DNA from: Roseisalinus antarcticus
GTDB taxonomy: Bacteria; Pseudomonadota; Alphaproteobacteria; Rhodobacterales; Rhodobacteraceae
Reading direction: 5' to 3'
DNA: 54,340 nucleotides
NCBI RefSeq assembly: GCF_900172355.1
Contig: NZ_FWFZ01000024.1
Span: 1-54,340 of the forward strand
Below, piece by piece: positions 8,130 through 17,114 of this stretch (position 1 is the stretch's first letter; the number at the start of each line of letters is the position of its first letter). The translations under genes and the position numbers were made by a program. The notes under the pieces are model-generated. The model made no database searches. It was not told the origin of the DNA and worked only from the letters and a program-made list of their open reading frames with translations.

Positions 8130-8665
8130 CGGCGGGCGCTGACGGCGTTGCCCTGGGCCACGACGCGCACGCCGGTGATGTAGGACAGCTCGTCCTCGTC
8201 GAGCGTGATCGCCGAGGTGATCCGCCGCACCGGCGCGGGGCCGCCCGCGGGATAGCCCGCCGCCCGTTCGGCCCGGAACGCCAAAACCAGCGTGCCGCCC
8301 TCGAAGCCCTCTCGGGTCAGCTGCGCGTTGTAATTGCCCGCCTCATAGGCCAGCCCCGAGGCGGTGACGATGGCGCCGAAGGCCGCGGGCTCCATCCGCA
8401 CGTCGGTCACCTGCGCAAGCAGCGCCCGCCCGTCGATGACCTGCGTGCCCGTTCCCGCGTCGACGAGGGGGCGCAGCGGCCCGCGAACCGTCGCCTGCGT
8501 CCGGCGGGCGCCGCCGAACGGGTTGAGCGAGCCGATCGACCCAAGCGAGCCTTGCGATCCGAGCGATCCGAGAGAGCCCGAGGACCCTTGCGAGCCAAGC
8601 TGCCCGCAGCCCGAGACCGAGAGGGCGGCGCAAAGGGCGCAGACGGAAATCGGGGCGATGCGCAT
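8126..8665 (-). CDS. Putative lipoprotein with Gly-Ser repeat linker
   Basis: A 179-residue protein with a lipoprotein signal: MRIAPISVCALCAALSVSGC, the lipobox being SVSGC. Directly after the lipidated Cys comes a low-complexity stretch of GSxGSL repeats (about residues 24-48), which would act as a flexible tether, then a compact C-terminal domain from about 60. I do not recognise that domain; similar envelope proteins are common and uncharacterised in Rhodobacterales. The ATG at 8665 is chosen for the signal peptide; upstream in-frame ATGs would bury it. It is divergent from sufE. Confidence 0.75.
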   Translation of the reverse strand: MRIAPISVCALCAALSVSGCGQLGSQGSSGSLGSLGSQGSLGSIGSLNPFGGARRTQATVRGPLRPLVDAGTGTQVIDGRALLAQVTDVRMEPAAFGAIVTASGLAYEAGNYNAQLTREGFEGGTLVLAFRAERAAGYPAGGPAPVRRITSAITLDEDELSYITGVRVVAQGNAVSARR

Positions 8666-8789
8666 GGCGGCGGGTTCCTTGGTCGTTATCCCTCCTTTTG
8701 CTAGCCCAATCCGGCGCGATGGGAAAGCGTCCACTGGACGTCCGCGCGCTGCCGTCCTAAATCCGGGCGCAGAAAGAAGGGAAACCACC

Positions 8790-9218
8790 ATGGCCCAGCC
8801 GGCATTCGAGGATATCGCGGAAACCTTCGAGTTTCTGGACGATTGGGAAGAACGCTATCGCCACGTGATAGAGCTTGGCCGCGCGATGGACCCGCTGGAA
8901 GAGGCGCTCAAGGTGCCGGCGACCAAGGTCGACGGATGCGCGAGCCAGGTCTGGCTGGTGCCCTTCGTGGAGGGGCAGGGCGCGGGCGCGGTCTATCACT
9001 TCCGCGGCGAGAGCGACGCGATGATCGTGCGCGGGCTCATCGCCGTGCTGCACGCGCTTTACGACGGGCTGCCGGCGGGCGAGGTCGGCCGGGTTGACGC
9101 CCGCGCCGAGCTTGAGCGGCTGGGCCTGAACGATCACCTCTCGGCGCAACGCTCCAACGGCCTGCGCGCCATGGTCGAACGGATCCGGGCCCAGGCGGCC
9201 TCGGCCGCCGCGGCCTAG
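8790..9218 (+). CDS. sufE: SufE family Fe-S cluster assembly sulfur acceptor
   Basis: A 142-residue SufE, which accepts persulfide sulfur from the cysteine desulfurase SufS and passes it to the SufBCD scaffold. The conserved active-site Cys is Cys50 in KVDGCASQVW, matching Cys51 of the E. coli protein, and the full fold is present (EDIAETFEFLDDWEERYRHVIELG at the N-terminus). GAAGGGA precedes the ATG. No other suf gene is adjacent, so it is uncoupled from the suf operon here. Its end overlaps the end of the convergent DUF1638 gene by four bases. Confidence 0.94.
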   Translation: MAQPAFEDIAETFEFLDDWEERYRHVIELGRAMDPLEEALKVPATKVDGCASQVWLVPFVEGQGAGAVYHFRGESDAMIVRGLIAVLHALYDGLPAGEVGRVDARAELERLGLNDHLSAQRSNGLRAMVERIRAQAASAAAA

Positions 9219-9859
9219 CGCTCCGCGACCCGCTCCAGCCGTGTGGCGAGATCGCCGTAGCCTGTGGACCGCCGCTCGAACGCGAGACCCAGCCTCTCGG
9301 CGCAGGTCCGCGCCCGCTCGGTGAGGGCCGCATCCTCGGTCTGCGCGAGGTAGACGACCTTTTCGTAATTGCCGAAATACATGTCGCGCAGCTCCGGATG
9401 CCGGTCGAGACCCAGCGGCTGCCAGACGAAGGCGTCGAACTGGCGGGCGAGAAAATCCGTGAGGTAGAAGGCCGTCATCTCGTCCCGCGCGGCGAAGCTG
9501 TCCAGCCCTTCGAAGAATGCATAGCAATGGGGGCCCGCGATCATCTCGACCCCGAGCCGGTCGCAGGTCGCCTGAAGCTGCCCGCCGGTGCCACAATCGG
9601 CATAAGCGACGAAGATCCGGTCATGATCGTCGCGGGCTTCGGTCACCGCCTGCTCGACCGCCGGTGCGATGCGTTCGGGGTGGTTGTGCAGGATGGCCGG
9701 CAGGCAACGCAGGGACACGTGGTCCCAGCCGTTGAGCCGGATCAGCGCCAGGATCTCATGCGCGAGCGCCCCGCAGGCCAGGATCAGCACAGGCCCGCCA
9801 ACGCCGGTGTCAAAGCCGGCGTCGGTCAGGGTGGTGTCATCGGGCGCTGTATCTGTCAT
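9215..9859 (-). CDS. DUF1638 domain protein
   Basis: A 214-residue cytosolic protein of the DUF1638 family, recognised from LILACGALAHEI, HNHPERI, DDHDRIFVAYADCGTGG, GPHCYAFFEG and NYEKVVYLAQT. It carries conserved Cys residues that could hold a metal or cofactor. The ATG at 9859 has GGGGAG close upstream; a TTG at 9880 is an alternative. DUF1638 genes recur beside corrinoid methyltransferase genes, and here a corrinoid protein gene lies about 850 bp away on the same strand. A role in B12-dependent methyl transfer or reactivation is plausible but inferred. Confidence 0.82.
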   Translation of the reverse strand: MTDTAPDDTTLTDAGFDTGVGGPVLILACGALAHEILALIRLNGWDHVSLRCLPAILHNHPERIAPAVEQAVTEARDDHDRIFVAYADCGTGGQLQATCDRLGVEMIAGPHCYAFFEGLDSFAARDEMTAFYLTDFLARQFDAFVWQPLGLDRHPELRDMYFGNYEKVVYLAQTEDAALTERARTCAERLGLAFERRSTGYGDLATRLERVAER

Positions 9860-9893
9860 CTCTCCCCGGGCGTCGACCAAGGGAGGCCCGCCG

Positions 9894-10358
9894 TCAAGCC
9901 TGTTTCGGCTCGTCGGCCAGCACGTCGGCGCGGGGGTCGTCCTTCAGGGTCCGCATCCGCTGATGCGTGGCCTCGAGGTGGTTCATCATGTCACGCAGCG
10001 TGGGTTCGTCCCGCGCGTTGTCGGCGTGGTGGACGGCTGTGCGGAACAGGTCGAGCGTGCGGTCCTCGTGGTCTTCGAGGCTGTCGATCAGCGTCCGGTC
10101 GGTATCGCCGATGAAGGCGCCGACCCGGCCCGCGATCTCGCGGCCCTTTTCCCGGGCGTCCAGGTCACGGACCTCGCCGCCGACCTCTTCGACCATGCCG
10201 GCCAGCTGGCGGGCATAGCTCTCGCGGATCTCGGCGTGTTCGACGAAGACGACCCGGTTTTCGGCCTTGCCGGTCTGGCGGGCAGCCTTGCGGTAATAGC
10301 CCGCGCCGGTTTTCAGCGTTGCGATCAGGTCATTCAGGTTGTTCAGTCTCTGCGACAT
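9894..10358 (-). CDS. PA2169-type four-helix-bundle protein (DUF2383)
   Basis: A 154-residue protein with the ferritin-like four-helix pattern of the DUF2383/PA2169 family: LNNLIATLKTGAGYY-like first helix, AEIRESYARQLAGM, DRTLIDSLEDHEDRTL and a final helix ending THQRMRTL. Family members are small, often stress-associated, and of unknown biochemical function. GGAGGA stands upstream of the ATG. It is followed on the same strand by DUF1638. Confidence 0.78.
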   Translation of the reverse strand: MSQRLNNLNDLIATLKTGAGYYRKAARQTGKAENRVVFVEHAEIRESYARQLAGMVEEVGGEVRDLDAREKGREIAGRVGAFIGDTDRTLIDSLEDHEDRTLDLFRTAVHHADNARDEPTLRDMMNHLEATHQRMRTLKDDPRADVLADEPKQA

Positions 10359-10479
10359 GGTGTCCTCCGGTGTTCAGGTTCACCGGGGAAACTCACCGAA
10401 ACGCCGCTTGTTCCCTCCCGTCACGCGATTGCCGCGCGGGGTCTCGTCGCGGCAAGGGGCCATATCCGGCGCCCGCCGG

Positions 10480-10650
10480 TCAGCGTCTTGCGGCTACCAG
10501 CCGCACCAGCAGCGCAAGCGCCAGCGCGACGATCAGCACCAGGCCAGAGGCCGCCCCGGCCCCCGAGGTGAGGGACGAAAGGCCCCAGACGGTCAGCCCC
10601 GCCAGGGCGAGAACACCAAGAATGATCGCAAGAAATCGGCCTGTCGGCAT
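10480..10650 (-). CDS. Small two-segment membrane protein
   Basis: A 56-residue protein made almost entirely of two hydrophobic helices (about 6-24 and 32-51) joined by a Gly/Ser loop and ending with an Arg-rich tail. A strong GGAGG site lies seven bases upstream of this ATG, so the longer in-frame start at 10692 is disfavoured. Many Rhodobacterales carry such short unannotated membrane peptides. Function unknown. Confidence 0.55.
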   Translation of the reverse strand: MPTGRFLAIILGVLALAGLTVWGLSSLTSGAGAASGLVLIVALALALLVRLVAARR

Positions 10651-10705
10651 GAGGGCACCTCCTTCGAGACATATGGGGCCGGTGCGCCCCACATGGAATG
10701 GGCCC

Positions 10706-11410
<705 letters not shown>

Positions 11411-11552
11411 GTCTCTGATCTCCCGACGCGGTTTCATTGCGGTGTGCACCGCAACGCCTGACCCGGCTTCGCGATTTCCGACACTGATTGCCCTGCAAGC
11501 GACCCGGATACAAATGAATTCGCGGCATGGTGAACCTGAAGCGGCTTCACAT

Positions 11553-11567
11553 GTTCCGTTTTTGTTC
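11553..11567 (+). promoter_or_regulatory. Candidate LexA (SOS) box GTTC-N7-GTTC
   Basis: The sequence GTTCCGTTTTTGTTC is an exact match to the alphaproteobacterial LexA operator GTTC-N7-GTTC described for Rhodobacter and relatives. It ends 12 bp before the ATG of the radical SAM gene, in the 169-bp divergent intergenic region, and overlaps AT-rich promoter-like sequence (TCTATATT). LexA bound here would block initiation. Confidence 0.75.
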
Positions 11568-11579
11568 TATATTGACGAT

Positions 11580-12662
11580 ATGACCGAGACCCTTCCGATC
11601 CCGCCAGAGCGTCGCCGCGGACGCGCCGCCGTCACCAACCGGACCAACCGGTTCGAACGCCTGACCACCGAGGCCGTCGACGACGGCTGGGAGAGAGAGC
11701 CCCTGCCGCCCCTGCGGACCGAGGTGCGCGAGGAACGGCCGCGTTCGGCCATCGCCCGCAACACCTCGCCGGACGTCAGCTTCGACCGCTCGGTGAACCC
11801 TTACCGCGGGTGCGAGCATGGTTGCATCTATTGCTTTGCGCGGCCCAGCCACGCCTATCTGGGCCTGTCGCCGGGGCTCGATTTCGAGACGCGGCTGATC
11901 GCGCGGCCCGACATCGCCGAGGTTCTGGCGCGGGACCTGTCGCGCAAATCCTACCGGCCCGCGGTGCTGGCCATCGGCACCAACACCGACCCCTACCAGC
12001 CGGTGGAGCGCGACCGGGGCATCATGCGCCGTGTGCTCGAGGTGCTGCGCGAGTTTCGGCACCCGGTCTCGATCGTGACCAAGGGGGCGCTGATCGAGCG
12101 GGACGTGGATATCCTGGGCGAGATGGCGGCGATGGGGCTGGCGCATGTGGGCATTTCGGTCACCACGCTGGACCCCGCGACCGCGCGGGCGATGGAACCG
12201 CGGGTGCCGTCGCCCGCGCGCCGGCTGCGGGCGATCCGGGTGCTGTCCGAGGCGGGGGTTCCGGTGCGGGTGATGGCCTCGCCCGTGGTGCCCGCGCTGA
12301 CCGACCATGAAATAGAGGCGATCCTGCTGGCGGGGGCCGAGGCGGGGGCGGGCACCGCCAGCTACATCGCCCTGCGGCTGCCGCGCGAGGTCTCGGGGCT
12401 GTTTCGCGACTGGGTCGCCGAGGCCTTTCCGGACCGGGCAGACCGGATCATGGGCAGGGTGCGAGAGCTGCACGGCGGCCGCGACTACGACCCGGAGTTC
12501 GGGCGCCGGATGTCGGGGCAGGGGATCTGGGCCGACCTGATGAAGCAGCGGTTCGCCGTGGCCCTGCGCCGGTCTGGATTGCGGCGCGATGCAGCACCGC
12601 TGCGCTGCGACCTGTTCCGGGTCCCGCCGAAGCCCGGCGACCAGCTGTCCCTTTTCGGATAG
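11580..12662 (+). CDS. PA0069 family radical SAM protein (spore-photoproduct-lyase-like)
   Basis: A 360-residue radical SAM enzyme of the PA0069/Rv2578c family. The cluster motif is CEHGCIYC (C78, C82, C85), a CX3CX2C spacing, followed by FARPSHAYLGLSPGLDFE, the family hallmark. Conserved NTDPYQPVER and GISVTTLDP lie in the barrel. Relatives are often annotated as spore-photoproduct-lyase-like DNA repair enzymes, but the reaction is not established. There is no clear ribosome binding site before the ATG, so the mRNA may be nearly leaderless. The LexA box immediately upstream suggests SOS induction and supports a repair role. Confidence 0.9.
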   Translation: MTETLPIPPERRRGRAAVTNRTNRFERLTTEAVDDGWEREPLPPLRTEVREERPRSAIARNTSPDVSFDRSVNPYRGCEHGCIYCFARPSHAYLGLSPGLDFETRLIARPDIAEVLARDLSRKSYRPAVLAIGTNTDPYQPVERDRGIMRRVLEVLREFRHPVSIVTKGALIERDVDILGEMAAMGLAHVGISVTTLDPATARAMEPRVPSPARRLRAIRVLSEAGVPVRVMASPVVPALTDHEIEAILLAGAEAGAGTASYIALRLPREVSGLFRDWVAEAFPDRADRIMGRVRELHGGRDYDPEFGRRMSGQGIWADLMKQRFAVALRRSGLRRDAAPLRCDLFRVPPKPGDQLSLFG

Positions 12663-12681
12663 CTCTGCGCCCGGGGGCGGT

Positions 12682-13701
12682 TCAGCTCTTGGTGCGGCGG
12701 CGACCACGGCGGGCGGTGGCCTCGGGGCCCTTGCCGTCGGTGCCGTCGGAGGCGGAGGAGAACTCGCCCAGGGTCGCGACGATGGCCTCCAGCGTGGGCG
12801 CCGGGCCCTTGGCCCGGGTCTCCAGCGCCGCGCGCATGGCGGTCAGGTGCTCCGGCGTGGTGCCGCAGCAGCCGCCGATGATCCGCGCCCCGGCGTCCCG
12901 GGCCATGAACGCGTAATCGGCCATCAGCTCGGGCGTGCCGTTGTAATGGATGTGGCCCTCGACGTATTTCGGGATGCCCGCGTTGCCCTTGGCGATGATC
13001 GGCCGGTCGGGACCGGCGGCGGCGAAGCCCAGCACCGTGCGCATCAGGTCGGAAGAGCCGGTGCCGCAATTGGCCCCGAAGGCCAGCGGAGGGGCGGGAA
13101 GCTTGCCGACCATGCGGACCATTTCGGCCGAGGTCATGCCCATCATCGTGCGCCCCGCGGTGTCGAAACTCATGGTGCCGCACCAGGGCATGCCGGCCAG
13201 GGCAAAGCCCTCGGCCGCGGCCTTGTATTCCTCGGGCGCCGAGATCGTCTCGAGCCAGAGCACGTCGGCCCCGCCGGCCTTCAGCGCCTCGGCCTGTTCG
13301 TGGAACATCTCGACCGCGCTCTCGTGGGTCAGGGTGCCCATGGGGGCCATGATGTCGCCGGTGGGACCGACCGACCCGGCCACGACGATCGGGCGGCCGG
13401 CCTTGTCGGCGACCTCGCGGCCGATCTCGGCGGCGGCGCGGTTGAGCTCTCCGACCCGGTTCTGGGCGTCGTGCAGTTTCAGCCGGGAGGCGTTGCCGCC
13501 GAAGGAATTGGTGAGGAACAGGTCCGAGCCGGCCTCGACCGCGCCGGAATAGAGCGCAGTGATGCGGTCGGGGTGGTCGACGTTCCAGAGCTCCGGGGCA
13601 TCGCCCGATTGCAGGCCGAGGTTGAACAGAGTCGTGCCGGTGGCGCCGTCGGCCAGGATCCAGTCGCGGGAGGCGAGCATCTTGCTCAGGGCGTCGGTCA
13701 T
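12682..13701 (-). CDS. Homocysteine S-methyltransferase (BHMT-like domain)
   Basis: A 339-residue enzyme of the Pfam S-methyl_trans fold. The start is DGATGTTLFNLGL, and the zinc thiolates are Cys212 in GANCGTG and the Cys278-Cys279 pair in IIGGCCGTTPEH. Database neighbours are usually named betaine-homocysteine methyltransferase. In Rhodobacterales without a full MetH, a homologous protein acts as the homocysteine half of a split B12-dependent methionine synthase, which fits the stand-alone corrinoid protein encoded nearby. ATGs at 13722 and 13713 are alternative starts; 13701 has AGG upstream. The C-terminus ends in an Arg-rich tail (ARRGRRRTKS). Substrate choice between betaine and methyl-corrinoid cannot be read from sequence. 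Confidence 0.87.
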   Translation of the reverse strand: MTDALSKMLASRDWILADGATGTTLFNLGLQSGDAPELWNVDHPDRITALYSGAVEAGSDLFLTNSFGGNASRLKLHDAQNRVGELNRAAAEIGREVADKAGRPIVVAGSVGPTGDIMAPMGTLTHESAVEMFHEQAEALKAGGADVLWLETISAPEEYKAAAEGFALAGMPWCGTMSFDTAGRTMMGMTSAEMVRMVGKLPAPPLAFGANCGTGSSDLMRTVLGFAAAGPDRPIIAKGNAGIPKYVEGHIHYNGTPELMADYAFMARDAGARIIGGCCGTTPEHLTAMRAALETRAKGPAPTLEAIVATLGEFSSASDGTDGKGPEATARRGRRRTKS

Positions 13702-13724
13702 CGGAGGCCTCATCGGGGTCATGG

Positions 13725-13766
13725 CGGGCTGAAGAGCCCGGAGGGGGTTGCGGGCTGAAGAGCCCG
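13725..13766 (-). repeat. Two identical hairpins in the homocysteine methyltransferase leader
   Basis: The 16-base inverted repeat CGGGCTGAAGAGCCCG occurs at 13725-13740 and again at 13751-13766. Each forms a six-pair stem with a four-base loop. They lie 24 to 65 bp before the start codon and would be in the 5' leader of that mRNA. No known SAM, SAH or B12 riboswitch pattern is recognisable around them. Confidence 0.7.
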
Positions 13767-14054
13767 GAGAGCGGGCCTACCGGGCCACAGCGTGCCCAAG
13801 GCGCCGCGAAAACTTGCTTGATTGTGAGGTGCCATGCAGGGCGGCGGAGTGCAAACCCGTTTTCCTGAAGATCATCCTGCACCCAAGGTCAAATCACGGG
13901 CTTCGTGCCCGCGGCCGCGGGCACGAGAGGTTCGGCCCCGCGGCCGGACAGGTGAAACCACGGCCCCGCCGGCCAGCGCTGTGGCGGACAGTCGCCGGCC
14001 CCTGCGTCCAGGCCGGTGGTCACGGGCCACTTGATCGGACCGGCAGGACCAGGA
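13767..14054. other. Intergenic stretch with a 24-bp perfect palindrome
   Basis: No gene is supported between the homocysteine methyltransferase start and the DUF1476 stop; the long plus-strand frame here has neither family resemblance nor a ribosome binding site. The stretch holds a perfect 24-bp palindrome at 13903-13926 centred on GCGGCCGC and GC-rich inverted repeats around it (for example CCGCGGCCGG). It may serve as a terminator for the upstream DUF1476 transcript, though no T-run follows, or as a binding site. Confidence 0.6.
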
Positions 14055-14363
14055 TCAGCTGACGAGCTGGACCTTGGCCTCGGCCATGCACTCGACCATC
14101 TTGGCGCGGATCTCGGCCTCGGTCGCCTTGTCGCCCAGATCGCCGGTCAGCTTGCGCACGACATCCTCGTGCCCGGCTTCCTCGAAGTCGGATTTCACGA
14201 CCTCGACCGCATAGGCCTCGGCATCGGCGCCCTCCTTGCCAAGCAGGCCGGCGGCCCAGAGGCCGATCAGCTTGTTGCGTCGCGCCTCGGCCTTGAAAAG
14301 CATCTCGGCATCGTGGGCATACTTGGCCTCGAACGCGTGTTCCCGGTCATCGAAGGTTGTCAT
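14055..14363 (-). CDS. DUF1476 protein, F1-ATPase inhibitor zeta subunit
   Basis: A 102-residue all-helical protein of DUF1476, recognised from [35 protein letters not shown] and [21 protein letters not shown]. In Paracoccus denitrificans this family is the zeta subunit of the ATP synthase, which blocks rotation in the hydrolysis direction by inserting its N-terminal segment into F1. The N-terminal inhibitory region is intact. The gene is not near atp genes, which is usual. It is divergent from purC, with about 160 bp between starts. Confidence 0.92.
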   Translation of the reverse strand: MTTFDDREHAFEAKYAHDAEMLFKAEARRNKLIGLWAAGLLGKEGADAEAYAVEVVKSDFEEAGHEDVVRKLTGDLGDKATEAEIRAKMVECMAEAKVQLVS

Positions 14364-14524
14364 CGGCGGCTCCCCCGCATTGGATTGTTACCCTGAGATA
14401 TGGCTCATGGCGGGTGCTGTTGCAACCGCGCGGGCGCTTGCGACGGCGCGGGCGTTGCCATATGGGTGACAGCGACGTCCGCACCCGTCCGGGTCGCGGA
14501 CCCAAATCATTTCGAGGATCCGTC

Positions 14525-15286
14525 ATGGCGCGCCGCAAGAAGATATACGAAGGCAAGGCGAAGATCCTGTACGAAGGCCCCGAGCCGGGCACCCTGGTGC
14601 AATATTTCAAGGACGACGCGACGGCGTTCAACGCCGAAAAGCGCGCGGTCATCGAGGGCAAGGGCGTGCTCAACAACCGGTTGAGCGAATTCTTCATGAC
14701 CGGCCTGACTCAGCTGGGGATTCCGAACCATTTCATCCGCCGCCTGAACATGCGCGAGCAGCTGATTCGCCAGGTCGAGATCATTCCGCTGGAGGTCATC
14801 GTCCGGAACGTGTCGGCGGGCTCCATGGCCAAGCGCCTCGGGATGGAGGAAGGTGTTCAGCTGCCGCGTCCGATCATCGAGTTCTCGCTCAAGGACGACA
14901 AGCTGGGCGATCCGCTGGTGCCCGAGGAATACATCACGGCCTTCGGCTGGGCCTCGCAGCAGGATCTGGACGACATCGTGCAACTGGCGATCCGGGTGAA
15001 CGATTTCATGTCCGGCGTGATGTACGGCGTCGGCATCAAGCTGGTGGATTTCAAGATCGAGGTCGGCCGGATCTGGGACGGCGATTATCAGCGGCTGGTC
15101 GTGGCGGACGAGATCTCGCCCGATTCCTGCCGGCTGTGGGACATCGAGACCGGGGCGAAATTCGACAAGGACGTGTTCCGGCGCGACCTGGGATCGCTGA
15201 CCGATGCCTATACCGAGGTCGCCCGCAGGCTGGGCGTGATGCCGTCCAACGCCACGCACATGCCCAAGCCGACGCTCATCAACTGA
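14525..15286 (+). CDS. purC: Phosphoribosylaminoimidazole-succinocarboxamide synthase
   Basis: A 253-residue SAICAR synthetase joining aspartate to CAIR with ATP. Diagnostic segments are [19 protein letters not shown] at the N-terminus, [24 protein letters not shown] and the VDFKIEVG and [12 protein letters not shown] blocks. Length is normal for the bacterial enzyme. The ATG at 14525 corresponds to the family start; upstream in-frame codons reach into the promoter region. purS starts 44 bp downstream behind a strong ribosome binding site. Confidence 0.97.
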   Translation: MARRKKIYEGKAKILYEGPEPGTLVQYFKDDATAFNAEKRAVIEGKGVLNNRLSEFFMTGLTQLGIPNHFIRRLNMREQLIRQVEIIPLEVIVRNVSAGSMAKRLGMEEGVQLPRPIIEFSLKDDKLGDPLVPEEYITAFGWASQQDLDDIVQLAIRVNDFMSGVMYGVGIKLVDFKIEVGRIWDGDYQRLVVADEISPDSCRLWDIETGAKFDKDVFRRDLGSLTDAYTEVARRLGVMPSNATHMPKPTLIN

Positions 15287-15330
15287 CTGTCGGATTCGAG
15301 TTTTCTTGCCAAGATGAAGGAGGGACGCCG

Positions 15331-15561
15331 GTGAAGGTTCGGGTGGATGTCATGCTGAAGGACGGCGTTCTGGATCCCCAGGGAGAGGCGGTGCGCCACG
15401 CGCTGGGGGCGCTCGGGTTCGCCGGGGTCGAGGGGGTCCGACAGGGCAAGGTGATCGAGCTGGAGCTGGCCGACGGGACCCCCGAGAGCGAGGTCGGCCG
15501 GATGTGCGAGCAGCTGCTCGCCAACACCGTGATCGAGAGCTACCGGATCGTGATGGAATGA
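15331..15561 (+). CDS. purS: FGAM synthase small subunit PurS
   Basis: A 76-residue PurS, the small dimeric subunit that bridges PurQ and PurL in three-part FGAM synthase. The sequence KVRVDVMLKDGVLDPQGEA, the GFAGVEGVRQGKVIEL segment and CEQLLANTVIESYRI match the family end to end. Translation starts at a GTG preceded by GAAGGAGGGA. Its stop overlaps the start of the following dehydrogenase gene (ATGA), so those two are coupled, and PurQ is encoded only after two unrelated genes. Confidence 0.96.
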   Translation: MKVRVDVMLKDGVLDPQGEAVRHALGALGFAGVEGVRQGKVIELELADGTPESEVGRMCEQLLANTVIESYRIVME

Positions 15562-16598
15562 AGGCCGCCGTCCTGACGGCCTACCGCCGGCCGCTGGAGA
15601 TCGAGACCCGGGCCGACCCCGACTGTCCGCCCGACGGGGTCGTTCTGCGGGTCCTGGCCTGCGGCGTGTGCCGGTCGGACTGGCACGCCTGGGCGGGCGA
15701 GCATCCGCGGGTGAAGCCGGGCGCGATAGGCGGGCACGAATATTGCGGCGAGGTCGTGGCCGCCGGGCCGGCCTCGGGCTGGGTCGTGGGCGATATCCTG
15801 GTGGCGCCGTTCCTGCTGAGCTGCGGGCGCTGTGCGGCCTGCCGGGGCGGGGTGGAGCATACCTGCCCGGACATGCTCTATCCCGGGCTGGGGATGGATG
15901 GGGCGTTCGCCGAATTCGTCGCCGTGCCAAGGGATCACAACCTGCAGCGTCTGCCCGAACACATGGATCCGGTGCTGGCCGCCGGGCTTGGCTGCCGGGT
16001 CATGACCGCCTGGCACGGGCTGACGGATCGCGCCGCGCTTCAGCCCGGCGAATGGCTTGCGGTGCATGGCACGGGCGGCGTGGGCCTTGCCGCGGTGCTG
16101 CTTGGCCGGGCCATGGGGGCGCGGGTCGTGGCAGTCGACGTGGTCCCGGAGAAGCTCGATCATGCCCTGGCCCATGGCGCCGAGGCGGTGGTGAACGCGG
16201 CGCAGGAGGGCGCCACCGAGCGTCTGCGCGAGATTACCGGCGGCGGGGCCCATGTCTCGCTCGAGGCGGTGGGAATCGCGCCCACGCTCAACGGCTCCAT
16301 CGCCGGGCTGCGGCCGCTGGGCCGGCACGTGCAATGCGGGATGCCCATCGGCCATACCGCGCGGATGGAGATCGACCTCAACGGCGTCTTCATGAAGAAC
16401 CTGGCGCTTTTTGGCTCCAAGGGGATGCCCGCGCACCGGTATCCGCAGCTGTTCAGCCTGATCGAGAGCGGGGCAGTGGATCTGTCGCCGATGATCGGGC
16501 GCGAGATCGGGCTGGGCGATGTCTCGGCCGAGCTTGCGGCGATGGAAGGGCCGACCGCGCCGGGCGTCGCGGTCGTGACCGACTTTTCCGGCGGCTGA
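15558..16598 (+). CDS. Zinc-dependent medium-chain alcohol dehydrogenase
   Basis: A 346-residue MDR-superfamily dehydrogenase. The catalytic zinc site shows in CGVCRSDWHAW and GHEYCGEV; the structural zinc cysteines are in CGRCAACRGGVEHTC; the NAD(P) Rossmann motif is GTGGVGLAAV near residue 172. The protein resembles broad-specificity aldehyde or alcohol reductases. It starts within the purS stop (ATGA) and is followed 12 bp later by a DUF3592 gene. Its substrate, and why it sits inside the purine cluster, are unknown. Confidence 0.92.
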   Translation: MKAAVLTAYRRPLEIETRADPDCPPDGVVLRVLACGVCRSDWHAWAGEHPRVKPGAIGGHEYCGEVVAAGPASGWVVGDILVAPFLLSCGRCAACRGGVEHTCPDMLYPGLGMDGAFAEFVAVPRDHNLQRLPEHMDPVLAAGLGCRVMTAWHGLTDRAALQPGEWLAVHGTGGVGLAAVLLGRAMGARVVAVDVVPEKLDHALAHGAEAVVNAAQEGATERLREITGGGAHVSLEAVGIAPTLNGSIAGLRPLGRHVQCGMPIGHTARMEIDLNGVFMKNLALFGSKGMPAHRYPQLFSLIESGAVDLSPMIGREIGLGDVSAELAAMEGPTAPGVAVVTDFSGG

Positions 16599-16610
16599 GG
16601 GGCGAGGCGC

Positions 16611-17114
16611 TTGGACCCGCATCATCTGGCCCGAAAGGTCGGTGGGGCGAGGGGGCTCGCGGGCCTGACCCTGCGCCAGCGGCTGCGGATCGTGGTCTTT
16701 GCCTTTCCACTGCTGTGTCTTCTGGCGGCGCTCGGCCTCGCTGCGGCAAGCGCGCTGTTCCAGCTGCGCTCGGTCCCGGTTGAGGGCACGGTCGTCGCAC
16801 GGTACGAATGGCCCGGGACGACGATTTTCGACCGCAGGCAAGTGAATTACGAGCCGATCTTCACCTACGAGATCGACGGCGAGCCTTACCGCGCGAGCGT
16901 CGGCTCGGCCCATCCCGCCTTCGACCTGGCGGTCGGAGAAACGGCGATGATCCGCGCGATCCCCGGTGACCGGGGCAATGTGCGGATGGACACATGGATC
17001 GGCATGTGGTTCATCCCCGCCATCGTCGGCCTGCTCGGGGCCGTCTCGCTGTTCCCGGCCCTGTTGATCTGGGGCCTTGTCGTCGTTCTCTTGCGCAGGA
17101 GATCATCCGGATGA
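16611..17114 (+). CDS. DUF3592 membrane protein
   Basis: A 167-residue inner-membrane protein with two hydrophobic segments (about residues 28-50 and 133-162) and an extracytoplasmic domain between them ([44 protein letters not shown]), the DUF3592 pattern. It starts with TTG behind GAGG. Its stop overlaps the purQ start (ATGA). Function unknown. Confidence 0.75.
   Translation: MDPHHLARKVGGARGLAGLTLRQRLRIVVFAFPLLCLLAALGLAAASALFQLRSVPVEGTVVARYEWPGTTIFDRRQVNYEPIFTYEIDGEPYRASVGSAHPAFDLAVGETAMIRAIPGDRGNVRMDTWIGMWFIPAIVGLLGAVSLFPALLIWGLVVVLLRRRSSG

Noticed and set aside
13702-13860. SAM or SAH riboswitch before the homocysteine methyltransferase
   Set aside because: None of the conserved cores of known SAM, SAH or cobalamin riboswitches is visible; only twin hairpins.
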